Positions 18,047 through 27,328 of a stretch of 64,000 nucleotides of DNA are shown here, piece after piece; the first letter of the stretch is position 1, and each line of letters starts with the position of its first letter. The notes beneath the pieces were generated by a model. That model worked only from the letters and a program-made list of their open reading frames with translations. It did not search any database and was not told the DNA's origin. This DNA comes from Thermoleptolyngbya sichuanensis A183 (lineage in GTDB: Bacteria > Cyanobacteriota > Cyanobacteriia > Elainellales > Elainellaceae), in assembly GCF_013177315.1 (NCBI RefSeq), contig NZ_CP053661.1, positions 930,001 through 994,000 of the forward strand. The letters are read 5' to 3'. Made by a program: the position numbers and the translations under genes.

Positions 18047-18673
18047 CTATTGGCTCAGCCAGGCGATCGCCTCTCGAATCCACTGCTCTGCGTCGGCATT
18101 TTTCGCCAGCGCCGTCTTTTTCCCAACTGCCCGCAATGCCTGCATAATTTCGCCGCTGGAATAGCCCAACGCCAGCAGCGTTAGTTCCACATCTTCTTGC
18201 ACGCTGCCCACAGGCGCGGCATCTGGGGTTGTGGACAGTCCTGATTGGGTGCGCCAGTCTGCCAGCTTGGTCTTTAGCTCTAGCGCCAACCGTTCCGCCG
18301 TTTTTGCCCCCACCCCTGGCGTGCGCGACAGCATCCGCGTGTTGCCCGACACAATTGCCTGCACCAGGTCTTGCAGCCCCATGCCGTCCAGCAGCGCCAT
18401 TCCCAACTGCGGCCCCACGCCGCTGACGCTGATTAACTGCCGAAACAGATCTCGCTCCGCCAGTGACTCAAACCCGTACAGCACAATTTGATCTTCCTTC
18501 ACTTGCTGATGGGTAAACACCTGCACCACTTCGCCCATACCCGGCAGCGATTGCAGCATTCGCGGCGTGATTTGCAGGTCATAGCCCACCTGATTCACGT
18601 CTAGGGTCAAGATGACGCGATTGCTTGGAAGTTTTTGCACAGCGGCGATCGCGCCTTTTAGGTAGCTAATCAT
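18047..18673 (-). CDS. ruvA: Holliday junction helicase subunit RuvA
   Basis: RuvA binds four-way junctions and loads the RuvB motor. The 208 residues contain the N-terminal OB domain (MISYLKGAIAAVQKLPSNRV, QVGYDLQITPRML), the tandem helix-hairpin-helix motifs (SVSGVGPQLGMALL and RTPGVGAKTAERLALELK) and the C-terminal domain III (DVELTLLALGYSSGEIMQAL). Length is normal. ruvC lies in the same window at 48.5 kb but is not linked. Confidence 0.97.
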   Translation of the reverse strand: MISYLKGAIAAVQKLPSNRVILTLDVNQVGYDLQITPRMLQSLPGMGEVVQVFTHQQVKEDQIVLYGFESLAERDLFRQLISVSGVGPQLGMALLDGMGLQDLVQAIVSGNTRMLSRTPGVGAKTAERLALELKTKLADWRTQSGLSTTPDAAPVGSVQEDVELTLLALGYSSGEIMQALRAVGKKTALAKNADAEQWIREAIAWLSQ

Positions 18674-18970
18674 GGGGGAAATGGCGGGAAGAAGAGGGAA
18701 GAGGGAAGGCTTGGGAGATGCCTAAGGTCACCTCGATTAATCGCCTTATATTAATTGCCTTATTGAGAATTTTGGGAGCCTAAAACCCTTATTTTCTCGT
18801 GGCCATTCTCAAGAGTATCTGAATTTTTCGAGGTGCCCCTAAGAATTTCCGTTTTTCGTTCTTCGTTTTTCGTTTTTCGTTCTTCGTTCTTCTCCCTTCC
18901 CTCTTCCCTTCTATCCCCCTGCGATACACTTTAGGAAAACTTCCCAAAACCTTCCTAAGATACCCTCACC

Positions 18971-20311
18971 ATGCCGATTCTCGTCAGCGATCTTGCTAAC
19001 CAGGTTCAAGAGTCTGCCCATCGCCTGGGAATTCAGAAATACGACATCTACGGCGCGTCGGTCGATGAAACTAGCGTCCAGGTGGATCAGGGCGAACCCA
19101 AGCAGGTGAAAGCGTCCCAGCGATCGAGCGTGACGGTGCGCGTGTGGAACCATGAGGGTACGCTGGGCATCACTTCGACGACCGACGTTGACCCGACGGG
19201 ACTAGAACTGGCGCTGAAGACGGCCTACGATGCTAGCTTTTTTGGCATGAAGGAAAACGTGCCCGACTTTAGCCCAGAGGCTATGGCTCCCCTGGCCGGG
19301 CAAGAAGAGGATCGCGTTTCGCCTGCGTCGGTGTCTGACTTGATTGCGGCGCTGATTGCAGCCGAGAAGGAACTGTTGGCGGCTCATCCGGCGATCGCCT
19401 CTGTGCCCTATAACGGTCTGTCGCAGCGGGACATGGAACGGTTTTATCTGAACAGCGATGGCGCAGTGCGGCGGCAGGGGCAATCAGTTGCGTCGATCTA
19501 CCTCTACAGCAAGACGGAGCAGGAAGGCAAAAAGCCCCGCAGTGCTGGGTCTTTTGAGGTGAGCCGGGGGCTGGAGCAGTTGGATATCCAGAAGTGCATT
19601 CGGGAAACGGCGGAGAAGACGATCAGCCACCTGGATTACGAAAAGATTCCCACTGGAAAGTACCGGGTCGTGCTGTCGCCCGATGCCTTTTTGAGCCTGA
19701 TTGGGGCATTTTCTAATCTGTTTAACGCGCAGAATATTCTCGATCGGCAGAGCTTGTCTACGCCAGAGTCGCTGGGGAGTGCGATCGCCTCTCCGTTGCT
19801 CTCGCTGTATGACGACGCGCTGCATCCAGAAAATATTGGCGGCGAACTGTTTGATGGCGAAGGCACGCCCACGCGCCGCGTCTCGCTAATTGACCAGGGC
19901 GTGTTGACTAGCTTTTTGCACAGCGCAGGCACGGCCAAACGGCTCAACGCCCAGCCGACGGGCCACGCCAACATGGGCGCAAAGGTGACGGTTGGCAGCC
20001 ATTTTTACCACGTCCTGCCAGGGGTTGCCGACTCTGCTTTCGACCTCAGCACGGCTGATAATGTTGTATTCATCGATGACCTGCACGCGCTCCATGCCGG
20101 GGTGCAGGCGCTCCAGGGTTCCTTCTCGCTGCCGTTCGATGGCTGGTTGATTCGCGATGGTCAGCGCACCAGCATTGAATCCGCCACGGTCGCGGGCGAT
20201 TTTCGCCAACTCCTCAAGTCCATCATCCACATCGAGCCAGAACTGGAACGGGTCGGCGCTGGACTCAGCCCCCGCGTGTGGATTGAGGAACTGTCGATTA
20301 CAGGTGAATAG
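18971..20311 (+). CDS. pmbA: TldE/PmbA metalloprotease-like subunit
   Basis: A 446-residue member of the TldD/PmbA family. Visible features: the N-terminal segment IQKYDIYGASVDETSVQVDQG, RSSVTVRVWNHEGTLGI, the Asp-rich FSNLFNAQNILDRQSLSTPE region, HPENIGGELFDGEGTPTRRV and FLHSAGTAKRL. PmbA/TldE lacks the metal-binding HExxxH found in TldD and pairs with TldD, which supplies catalysis in peptide maturation and CcdA turnover. I see no HExxxH here, so TldE is the better label. No tldD is in the window. Confidence 0.92.
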   Translation: MPILVSDLANQVQESAHRLGIQKYDIYGASVDETSVQVDQGEPKQVKASQRSSVTVRVWNHEGTLGITSTTDVDPTGLELALKTAYDASFFGMKENVPDFSPEAMAPLAGQEEDRVSPASVSDLIAALIAAEKELLAAHPAIASVPYNGLSQRDMERFYLNSDGAVRRQGQSVASIYLYSKTEQEGKKPRSAGSFEVSRGLEQLDIQKCIRETAEKTISHLDYEKIPTGKYRVVLSPDAFLSLIGAFSNLFNAQNILDRQSLSTPESLGSAIASPLLSLYDDALHPENIGGELFDGEGTPTRRVSLIDQGVLTSFLHSAGTAKRLNAQPTGHANMGAKVTVGSHFYHVLPGVADSAFDLSTADNVVFIDDLHALHAGVQALQGSFSLPFDGWLIRDGQRTSIESATVAGDFRQLLKSIIHIEPELERVGAGLSPRVWIEELSITGE

Positions 20312-20760
20312 GGTGTCGGGAGTCTCTACTCACTCTCCTTGTCACCCCCGATTCCAAATCGATTCCGAATCTCTGACAGAATCTCTGACATTTACCCTCT
20401 GATTCTGGGGAATCTCGCTCATTTGCGTCAGACCTGGATAATATTGAGAGCAACTGCTGTGGGATGCGGAAACTGCGTCATGCGGAGTCATCGCGCAGCA
20501 TTCTGGTCTTTTTGACCCAATGCGGGGAACGTAGCCCGGTCTAGGCTGAGGGTGTAGAAGCATCGGGTCTGCACTAGAGCTTGGGCTGGGCGTTGATGCT
20601 GGATAGCGGGTTGTGTCTCGTGTCGATCCTCGATTTTGGATTTGCGATTTTAGCTTACCAGTCAAGGGGCGGCGGGACTTCCGGCAATGTCACCCATAGC
20701 GCCCCTTGAGAGGATCGACATTGGGCAGGATTTTGGGCAGTGTGAGTGAGGAGCGAAACA
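20312..20760. other. Gene-free interval
   Basis: No convincing gene on either strand. Two adjacent nearly identical words (AATCTCTGACAG, AATCTCTGACAT) at about 20369-20393 and a GATTTTGGATTTGCGATTTT string near 20632 are the only structure seen. The next gene's ribosome site, GAGGAG, lies about 8 bases before its ATG at 20761. Confidence 0.4.
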
Positions 20761-21672
20761 ATGAATGGTTGGGTTGCGTGGGGTCTTTCCCTGCTCTTGC
20801 CCGTAGGAAGCATAGCTGTCGTGGGTGGTGATTGTCTTCTGGGTTTTGGAAGGGCGATCGCCCAGCCTGCACCAGTCATCGATTCGCCAGAGTTTTCGGA
20901 ATCGTCCTCCATAGGGCGGCCACCCGGGCCCTACGTGCTTCAGCTTTCGGACGTGGCAACTGAATTCCCGCTATCCCTGGAGCAGGTGCGGTTTGAACCA
21001 GGGCCGCTGACGGACTCGGTGCAGGGCCAGCGGCGGGCCGCGCGGCCCTATCGACCCGATCAGCCGCCCTATCTCAACGGCGAGCCATCCCATCTGGTCT
21101 ATCAATTTCAAGTGCCCAGCCCAGCAGCGGGAATCGCAGTGCCGCCGGGGACGCTCAAGATTTACTCCGTCAGCGGGCTGCGGGCGATGTACGTGGGCTA
21201 TCGCCAAGAGCTACAGGCGATGAACCGGGTGATTAACGGACTGCGAACCATCTTGACCCAGCGCCCGTTCTACATCAATCGCCCAATCACCGTGCTGCCG
21301 CCTGTTTTGGGAGACGAAGTGCTGCGATCGCAGATGGAATATCTCCGCTTTGGGGAGGGTAGCGGGCTGCGCTTTGTCGGGGTCTACAAGTACGACGTTA
21401 GCCCCATTTTAAGCAACGAACTGGTCTATATCTTTCAGGGATTGACCACTGACGGGCGCTATTACGTGTCCTTTTCGCAGCCGCTGCTAACGTCCGTATT
21501 GCCTGCCACAGCACCGCTCACGGCAGATCAGTACGATGCGTTTGTGGCGGAGTATGAAACCTATCTGCGGCGGGTGGCTCAGCAGCTCAACTTGCAAGAC
21601 AGCAACGGCTTTTTCCCGAACCTGACGCTGCTGGATAATCTTGTGCGATCGCTCCGAATTCAGCCTCGGTAA
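20761..21672 (+). CDS. Secreted/envelope hypothetical protein
   Basis: The ATG at 20761 follows a good GAGGAG ribosome site, preferred over an in-frame GTG at 20746. The 303-residue product begins MNGWVAWGLSLLLPVGSIAV, with a probable Sec signal peptide cleaved near GRAIAQPAP at about residue 36. The mature protein has GPYVLQLSDVATEFPLSLEQ, YQFQVPSPAAGIAVPPGTLK and a C-terminal part VGVYKYDVSPILSNELVYIF, YYVSFSQPLL, DQYDAFVAEYETYLRRVAQQ. A periplasmic or outer-membrane-facing location is inferred. I do not recognise a named family. Confidence 0.75.
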   Translation: MNGWVAWGLSLLLPVGSIAVVGGDCLLGFGRAIAQPAPVIDSPEFSESSSIGRPPGPYVLQLSDVATEFPLSLEQVRFEPGPLTDSVQGQRRAARPYRPDQPPYLNGEPSHLVYQFQVPSPAAGIAVPPGTLKIYSVSGLRAMYVGYRQELQAMNRVINGLRTILTQRPFYINRPITVLPPVLGDEVLRSQMEYLRFGEGSGLRFVGVYKYDVSPILSNELVYIFQGLTTDGRYYVSFSQPLLTSVLPATAPLTADQYDAFVAEYETYLRRVAQQLNLQDSNGFFPNLTLLDNLVRSLRIQPR

Positions 21673-21891
21673 AATCACGCTTGCGATCGCCCCTTACACA
21701 TCTGCTGCATCAGCGTCCTGTTTTTGAATTCAGGCAAACCGGAGGCGGCTTCCGTACACTAGAAGTAGGTGAAAGTTAGCCCAAAAGGTTTGCAGGAAAT
21801 GGCATCTAGCCCCCTTCCTCAAAAGCCTGGCGGAACACTCACGTTACAATAGAGAACACCCTGAGCGGCTATTCAAGGATTTATTTTTAAC

Positions 21892-24579
21892 ATGCAGCCA
21901 ACCGATCCCGGTAAATTTACGGAAAAAGCGTGGGAAGCGATTGTGAAATCGCAGGACGTGGCCCGCAGCTACCGTCAACAAAATCTGGAAGTCGAGCATG
22001 TGGCGATCGCCCTGCTAGATCAGGAAGGCTTGGCAAATACCATTCTCGATAAGGCCGGCATGGAATCGGCCCGCCTGCGGCAGCAGCTAGACTCCTTCGC
22101 CGCCCGCCAGCCCAAGGTCAACACCAACGACCTCAGCCAGCTTTTCCTGGGGCGCGGCCTAGATACATTTTTGGACAGGGCCGAAGAGGCCCGCAAGGTG
22201 TTCCAGGATGACTACATCGCGGTCGAACATCTGGTTTTGGCGCTCTGCGAAGATGACCGCGTGGGTCGCCGCTTGTTCAAAGCTGCGGGCATTGAGGCCA
22301 AGCAGTTGGAAACCACCATCAAGAGCGTGCGCGGCAGCCAGCGCGTTACCAGCCAGTCGCCAGAGTCGCAATACAAGGCGCTAGAGAAGTACGGGCGCGA
22401 CCTGACGGAACTGGCCAAGGCGGGCAAACTCGACCCGGTGATCGGGCGCGATGAGGAAATCCGGCGCGTGGTGCAAGTCCTATCTCGACGTAGCAAAAAC
22501 AACCCCGTGCTGATCGGCGAACCGGGTGTGGGCAAAACGGCGATCGCCGAGGCCCTGGCCCAGCGCATCATCAACGGCGACGTACCCGAATCGCTCAAAA
22601 ACCGCCAGTTGATCAGCCTGGATATGGGTTCCCTGATCGCCGGAGCCAAGTATCGCGGCGAGTTTGAGGAGCGGCTGCGGGCCGTGCTGCGGGAAGTCAC
22701 CAATTCTGAAGGCCAGGTGGTGCTGTTTATCGATGAACTGCATACCGTCGTGGGCGCGGGTTCCTCCTCCGGCACGACGGATGCCAGCAACCTGCTGAAG
22801 CCCATGCTGGCCCGGGGGGAACTGCGCTGCATCGGCGCGACGACGCTGGATGAATACCGCAAGCACATTGAAAAAGATGCCGCTCTGGAACGCCGCTTCC
22901 AGCAGGTCTATATTGGTCAGCCAACCGTGGAAGATACGATCTCAATCCTGCGGGGGCTAAAGGAACGCTATCAGGTGCATCACAACGTTACCATTACCGA
23001 CTCGGCGCTGGTGGCGGCGGCGGTCTTGAGCGATCGCTACATTTCTGACCGCTTCTTGCCTGACAAAGCCATCGACCTAGTAGACGAAGCCGCCGCCAAG
23101 CTCAAGATGGAAATCACTTCCAAACCCGTCGAGCTAGAAACCATCGACCGCCGCGTCCGCCAGCTTGAGATGGAAAAGCTCTCGCTCGAAAGCGAAGGCG
23201 TGCGGCTAGGGGTCAACAGCGCCGCCTTTCGGCCTTCCAAAGACAAGCTAGAGCGCATCGCGGAGGAAATTACTCAACTCAAGCAAGAACAGCAGACCCT
23301 CACCGTTCAGTGGGAGTCGGAAAAGAAAATCCTGGAAACCATCAAAGCCCTGCGCGAAGAGGAGGAAAAGCTCCAGCGGCAAATCGAAAAAGCCGAGCGC
23401 GACTATGACCTCAACACCGCCGCTCAGCTTAAGTACGGACGGCTGGAAGCAGTGCATCGGGAGCTAGAAGAAAAAGAAGCCAGCCTGACGGAGGTGCATA
23501 CTGGCGCGGGCAAGGCTCTGCTGCGGCAGGAAGTGACCGATTCCGACATTGCCGAAATCGTCGCCAAGTGGACGGGCATCCCAGTCAACCGCCTGCTGGA
23601 AACCGAGCGGCAAAAGCTGCTAAATCTAGAATCCTTTTTGCATCAGCGGGTGATCGGGCAGCATGAGGCGGTGGCTGCTGTGGCTGCTGCGATTCGTCGC
23701 GCCCGCGCTGGGATGAAAGACCCCGGTCGTCCTATTGGCTCCTTTATGTTCTTGGGGCCCACAGGGGTCGGCAAAACGGAACTGGCCCGCGCCCTGGCCG
23801 AGTGTATGTTCGACTCGGAGGATGCGCTGGTGCGGCTGGATATGTCGGAATACATGGAGAAGCACTCTGTCTCGCGGTTGGTGGGTGCGCCGCCGGGGTA
23901 TGTCGGCTATGAAGAAGGCGGGCAACTGACCGAGGCGATTCGCCGCCGCCCCTATTCCGTCGTGCTGCTAGACGAAGTGGAAAAGGCGCATCCCGACGTG
24001 TTCAATATTCTGCTGCAAGTGCTGGACGATGGACGCATTACTGATTCTCAGGGGCGCACGGTGGATTTTCGCAATGCCATCGTGGTGATGACCAGCAACA
24101 TCGGCAGCGAGCATATCCTAGACGTGTCGGGCGACGATTCCAAGTATGAGGAGATGCGAAAGCGGGTGATGGACGCACTGCGAAACCACTTCCGCCCAGA
24201 GTTCCTCAACCGGGTAGACGACATCATCCTGTTCCACGCCCTCAGCCTCAAGGAACTGCGGCAGATTGTGGGCATCCAGCTTCAGCGCATCCATCGCCTG
24301 CTGGCAGAGCAAAAGCTGCGGATAGAGCTGACACCCGAAGCGCAAAACTACATTGCCGATGCCGGATTTGACCCGGTGTATGGCGCGCGGCCCCTGAAGC
24401 GGGCAATCCAGCGCGAGATTGAAAATCCGTTAGCGACGAAGCTGCTAGAGAATGCCTTTGCCGAAGGCGACATGATTTTGGTGAATGTGGGCGAACATGG
24501 GCTAGTGTTTAGCACCAAAACGGCTGCTCCCGCGCCGTCGCCTGTTGCGGTTTCGCAGCCCGTGGCAATTGATAGCTAA
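21892..24579 (+). CDS. clpB: ATP-dependent disaggregase ClpB
   Basis: ClpB is a hexameric AAA+ machine that extracts proteins from aggregates with DnaK. The 895-residue protein has the N domain ([20 protein letters not shown], about 1-145), AAA-1 with Walker [10 protein letters not shown] near 208 and Walker [14 protein letters not shown], a full coiled-coil middle domain at about 410-530 ([40 protein letters not shown]) that separates ClpB from ClpC, and AAA-2 with GPTGVGKTE near 621, [15 protein letters not shown] and [20 protein letters not shown]. There is no ClpP-docking loop of the ClpA/C type. Slightly longer than usual because of an Ala/Pro/Val-rich tail. Confidence 0.97.
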   Translation: MQPTDPGKFTEKAWEAIVKSQDVARSYRQQNLEVEHVAIALLDQEGLANTILDKAGMESARLRQQLDSFAARQPKVNTNDLSQLFLGRGLDTFLDRAEEARKVFQDDYIAVEHLVLALCEDDRVGRRLFKAAGIEAKQLETTIKSVRGSQRVTSQSPESQYKALEKYGRDLTELAKAGKLDPVIGRDEEIRRVVQVLSRRSKNNPVLIGEPGVGKTAIAEALAQRIINGDVPESLKNRQLISLDMGSLIAGAKYRGEFEERLRAVLREVTNSEGQVVLFIDELHTVVGAGSSSGTTDASNLLKPMLARGELRCIGATTLDEYRKHIEKDAALERRFQQVYIGQPTVEDTISILRGLKERYQVHHNVTITDSALVAAAVLSDRYISDRFLPDKAIDLVDEAAAKLKMEITSKPVELETIDRRVRQLEMEKLSLESEGVRLGVNSAAFRPSKDKLERIAEEITQLKQEQQTLTVQWESEKKILETIKALREEEEKLQRQIEKAERDYDLNTAAQLKYGRLEAVHRELEEKEASLTEVHTGAGKALLRQEVTDSDIAEIVAKWTGIPVNRLLETERQKLLNLESFLHQRVIGQHEAVAAVAAAIRRARAGMKDPGRPIGSFMFLGPTGVGKTELARALAECMFDSEDALVRLDMSEYMEKHSVSRLVGAPPGYVGYEEGGQLTEAIRRRPYSVVLLDEVEKAHPDVFNILLQVLDDGRITDSQGRTVDFRNAIVVMTSNIGSEHILDVSGDDSKYEEMRKRVMDALRNHFRPEFLNRVDDIILFHALSLKELRQIVGIQLQRIHRLLAEQKLRIELTPEAQNYIADAGFDPVYGARPLKRAIQREIENPLATKLLENAFAEGDMILVNVGEHGLVFSTKTAAPAPSPVAVSQPVAIDS

Positions 24580-24619
24580 GCTAAATCGCTAGTTTCTCAC
24601 CTGGGAGCCTAAACGAATT

Positions 24620-25402
24620 ATGAGAGGAGAAGTACAGCTACGCCCCGATCGCCTTGCCGTTTTGATCGATGCGGATAATGTCAATGCCGACGTTGTAGAG
24701 CCGCTGTTCAAAGAGGTTTCTAAGTACGGTACTGCTTACATCAAACGGATCTACGGCGACTGGACAACCCCTCAACTCAAGCAATGGAAAGATAAGCTAT
24801 CTGAGTTTGCGATCCAGCCCGTGCAGCAGTTTCCCTATACTAAAGGTAAGAATGCAACAGATGCGGCGCTGATTATTGAAGCAATGGATCTCTTGTATAC
24901 ACAGAACTTTGATGGGTTTTGTATTGTTTCTAGCGATAGTGATTTTACGCCTCTGGCAAATCGAATTCGAGCATCAGGGCTGGTTGTTTATGGCTTTGGT
25001 GAACGCATGAAAACTCCAAGAGCCTTTGTTCAAGCTTGCGACAAGTTTACCTATATCGACATTCTGCAACAGACAGAAGCGCTAGCAGTTGCCGCAGTTG
25101 CCGAGACAAAAGAAAGTCCGTTACCAAAAGCGAATCAGGCTAAGAGTGGAGCGACAGTTAAGCTCCAACCCACGAATTTAGAAGAGGCGAAGAGCATTCT
25201 CCAAGAAGTGTATGAGGTTGCTGCGGAGGATGAGAGCTGGGTGGAGCTAGGCTTATTCGGCAACCGCCTAACGCAGCTTCATCCAGATTTTGATTCTCGT
25301 ACCTACGGCTGTAAGCAGCTTAAGCAGTTAGTTAAAGTTGTTGACATTTTTGATGTCCAGGAAACTCCAAATAAATCAGTACAGATTAAACTCAAGGCTT
25401 AA
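24620..25402 (+). CDS. NYN-domain RNase-like protein with C-terminal LOTUS/OST-HTH domain
   Basis: The 260-residue protein opens with a NYN (PIN-like) domain, residues about 10-150: RLAVLIDADNVNADVVEPLF, YIKRIYGDWTTPQLKQWKDK, KGKNATDAALIIEAMDLLYT and FCIVSSDSDFTPLANRIRAS. The acidic residues DAD, N-A-T-D and SDSD form the expected metal-dependent nuclease site. A linker follows, then a LOTUS/OST-HTH domain at about 185-258 (AKSILQEVYEVAAEDESWVE, FGNRLTQLHPDFDSRTYGCK). The pairing suggests an RNA-directed nuclease. It starts 40 bases after clpB. Base and codon use are visibly more AT-rich than neighbours and it contains no HIP1 site. Confidence 0.88.
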   Translation: MRGEVQLRPDRLAVLIDADNVNADVVEPLFKEVSKYGTAYIKRIYGDWTTPQLKQWKDKLSEFAIQPVQQFPYTKGKNATDAALIIEAMDLLYTQNFDGFCIVSSDSDFTPLANRIRASGLVVYGFGERMKTPRAFVQACDKFTYIDILQQTEALAVAAVAETKESPLPKANQAKSGATVKLQPTNLEEAKSILQEVYEVAAEDESWVELGLFGNRLTQLHPDFDSRTYGCKQLKQLVKVVDIFDVQETPNKSVQIKLKA

Positions 25403-25544
25403 ACTCAAAGTTATAAGACTTGTCCCAAATTTGCTGCGTTACCTACGGATATAGTGTGCGGGTACTATGGATTTCGTGACAAGTTCACTAATTAAGTTGA
25501 ATTTGGGATTGCGCTTAGCAGCGTTGAGCCATGAAATTTGATAT

Positions 25545-27299
25545 ATGAAAATTGCGATCGCCCAACTGAACCCCACTATCGGCGACCTGACGAGCAACGC
25601 CCGACAGATTCTGGATGCGGCGCAAACGGCGATCGCTCAGGGAGCGCGGCTGCTGCTGACGACGGAGCTTTCGCTGTGTGGCTATCCGCCCCGCGACCTG
25701 CTGATGCAGCCTAGCTTTTTGGCAACGATGGCAGCAACCCTGACGCAGTTGGCGCAAGACCTGCCTGGGGATCTGGCGGTGCTGGTGGGAACGGTGTTGC
25801 CTAACCCGGACGCGGTTCACGATGGCGAAAAGCCCTTGTTTAACACGACTGCGCTGCTGCTGGGCGGCACGGTGCAGCGCTACTTTCACAAGCGGCTGCT
25901 GCCCACCTACGACGTATTCGACGAAGACCGCTACTTTGAACCGGGCGAGGAGAGCAGCGCCTTCGAGCTAGACGGCGTGTGGATTGGGGTCACCATTTGC
26001 GAAGACCTGTGGAACGACGAGAGCTTTTGGGGCAAGCGTCACTACGAGGTGAACCCGATCGCCGAACTCACGCGCCAGGGCGTGGATCTGGTGCTGAACC
26101 TGTCGGCATCGCCCTACAGCGTCGGCAAGCAGCACCTGCGGGAAAACATGCTGCGCCACAGTGCCACTCGCTATGGCCAGCCAATTCTCTATGCCAATCA
26201 GGTCGGCGGCAACGATGACCTGCTGTTTGACGGATGCAGCTTTGGGCTAAATCGGGCAGGCGAGTTGGTTGTTCGAGCCAAGGCCTTTGAACGCGATCTG
26301 GTGTTTGCTGCATTTGACCCGGCGGTGGGTGAACTGATGCCCCTGCCCGATGCCGTTGCGCCCCTGCCCGACTGCGCGGAGGCGGAAATCTGGATGGCGC
26401 TGGTGATGGGGGTGCGCGACTACGTTCGCAAGTGCGGCTTTAGCAAAGCGGTGTTGGGACTGAGCGGCGGGATTGATTCGGCCCTGGTGGCGGCGATCGC
26501 CACGGCTGCCCTTGGCCCCGAAAACGTCCTCGGCGTGCTGATGCCCTCGCCCTACAGTTCCGACCACTCTGTCACCGACGCGCTGGAGCTGGCAAGAAAC
26601 CTAGGTATCCAGACCCAAACCATCCCCATTGCGCCCATCATGCAGGGCTTTGATCATGCCCTAGCAGACCTCTTCGCAGGCACCGAGTTTGGCATTGCCG
26701 AAGAAAACCTCCAGTCGCGCATTCGCGGCACGCTGCTGATGGCGATTTCCAACAAGTTTGGACATCTGCTGATCTCGACGGGCAACAAGTCGGAAATGGC
26801 GGTGGGCTACTGCACCCTCTACGGCGACATGAACGGCGGCCTGGGGGCGATCGCCGATGTACCCAAAACCCGGGTGTATGGCATCTGCCAGTGGCTTAAC
26901 CAGGAAAAACAGCCCTCCTTTAACTCCTCTCTCTGGTTAAAATCCACAAGGCGACCGGTGATCCCTCCCCACATCCTCAGCAAACCCCCCAGCGCTGAGC
27001 TAAAACCCGGCCAGGTCGATCAGGACTCGCTGCCGCCCTACGAGGTGTTAGACGATATTCTGGAGCGGTTTGTAGAGCGCTACGAAGCCCCGGAAGATAT
27101 CGTAGCAGCGGGTCACGACGCGGCCGTGGTGAACCAGGTGATTCGGCTGGTGATTTGCGCCGAGTTCAAGCGCAAGCAGGCCGCGCCAGGGCTAAAAATT
27201 ACCGATCGCGCCTTTGGCACGGGTTGGCGGATGCCGATCGCCAGCCGATGGCTGCCAACGGTGCAGCGACCCAGCGTTCCCGCAGCAACGGGCCGCTAG
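25545..27299 (+). CDS. nadE: Glutamine-dependent NAD+ synthetase
   Basis: NadE amidates deamido-NAD+ using ammonia from glutamine. The 584 residues combine an N-terminal nitrilase-fold glutaminase with its triad (TELSLCGYPPRDLL, HKRLLPTYDVFDE with Lys near 112, GVTICEDLW with Cys near 151) and a C-terminal synthetase with the PP-loop GLSGGIDSALVAAIA near 304, STGNKSEMAVGYCTLYGDMN and ITDRAFGTGWRMPIASRW. The tail is about 15 residues longer than I would expect. It is convergent with the broken permease gene, 29 bases apart. Confidence 0.96.
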   Translation: MKIAIAQLNPTIGDLTSNARQILDAAQTAIAQGARLLLTTELSLCGYPPRDLLMQPSFLATMAATLTQLAQDLPGDLAVLVGTVLPNPDAVHDGEKPLFNTTALLLGGTVQRYFHKRLLPTYDVFDEDRYFEPGEESSAFELDGVWIGVTICEDLWNDESFWGKRHYEVNPIAELTRQGVDLVLNLSASPYSVGKQHLRENMLRHSATRYGQPILYANQVGGNDDLLFDGCSFGLNRAGELVVRAKAFERDLVFAAFDPAVGELMPLPDAVAPLPDCAEAEIWMALVMGVRDYVRKCGFSKAVLGLSGGIDSALVAAIATAALGPENVLGVLMPSPYSSDHSVTDALELARNLGIQTQTIPIAPIMQGFDHALADLFAGTEFGIAEENLQSRIRGTLLMAISNKFGHLLISTGNKSEMAVGYCTLYGDMNGGLGAIADVPKTRVYGICQWLNQEKQPSFNSSLWLKSTRRPVIPPHILSKPPSAELKPGQVDQDSLPPYEVLDDILERFVERYEAPEDIVAAGHDAAVVNQVIRLVICAEFKRKQAAPGLKITDRAFGTGWRMPIASRWLPTVQRPSVPAATGR

Positions 27300-27328
27300 G
27301 GGCTGGGAGGTTAACCGCTTTTGCTGGA

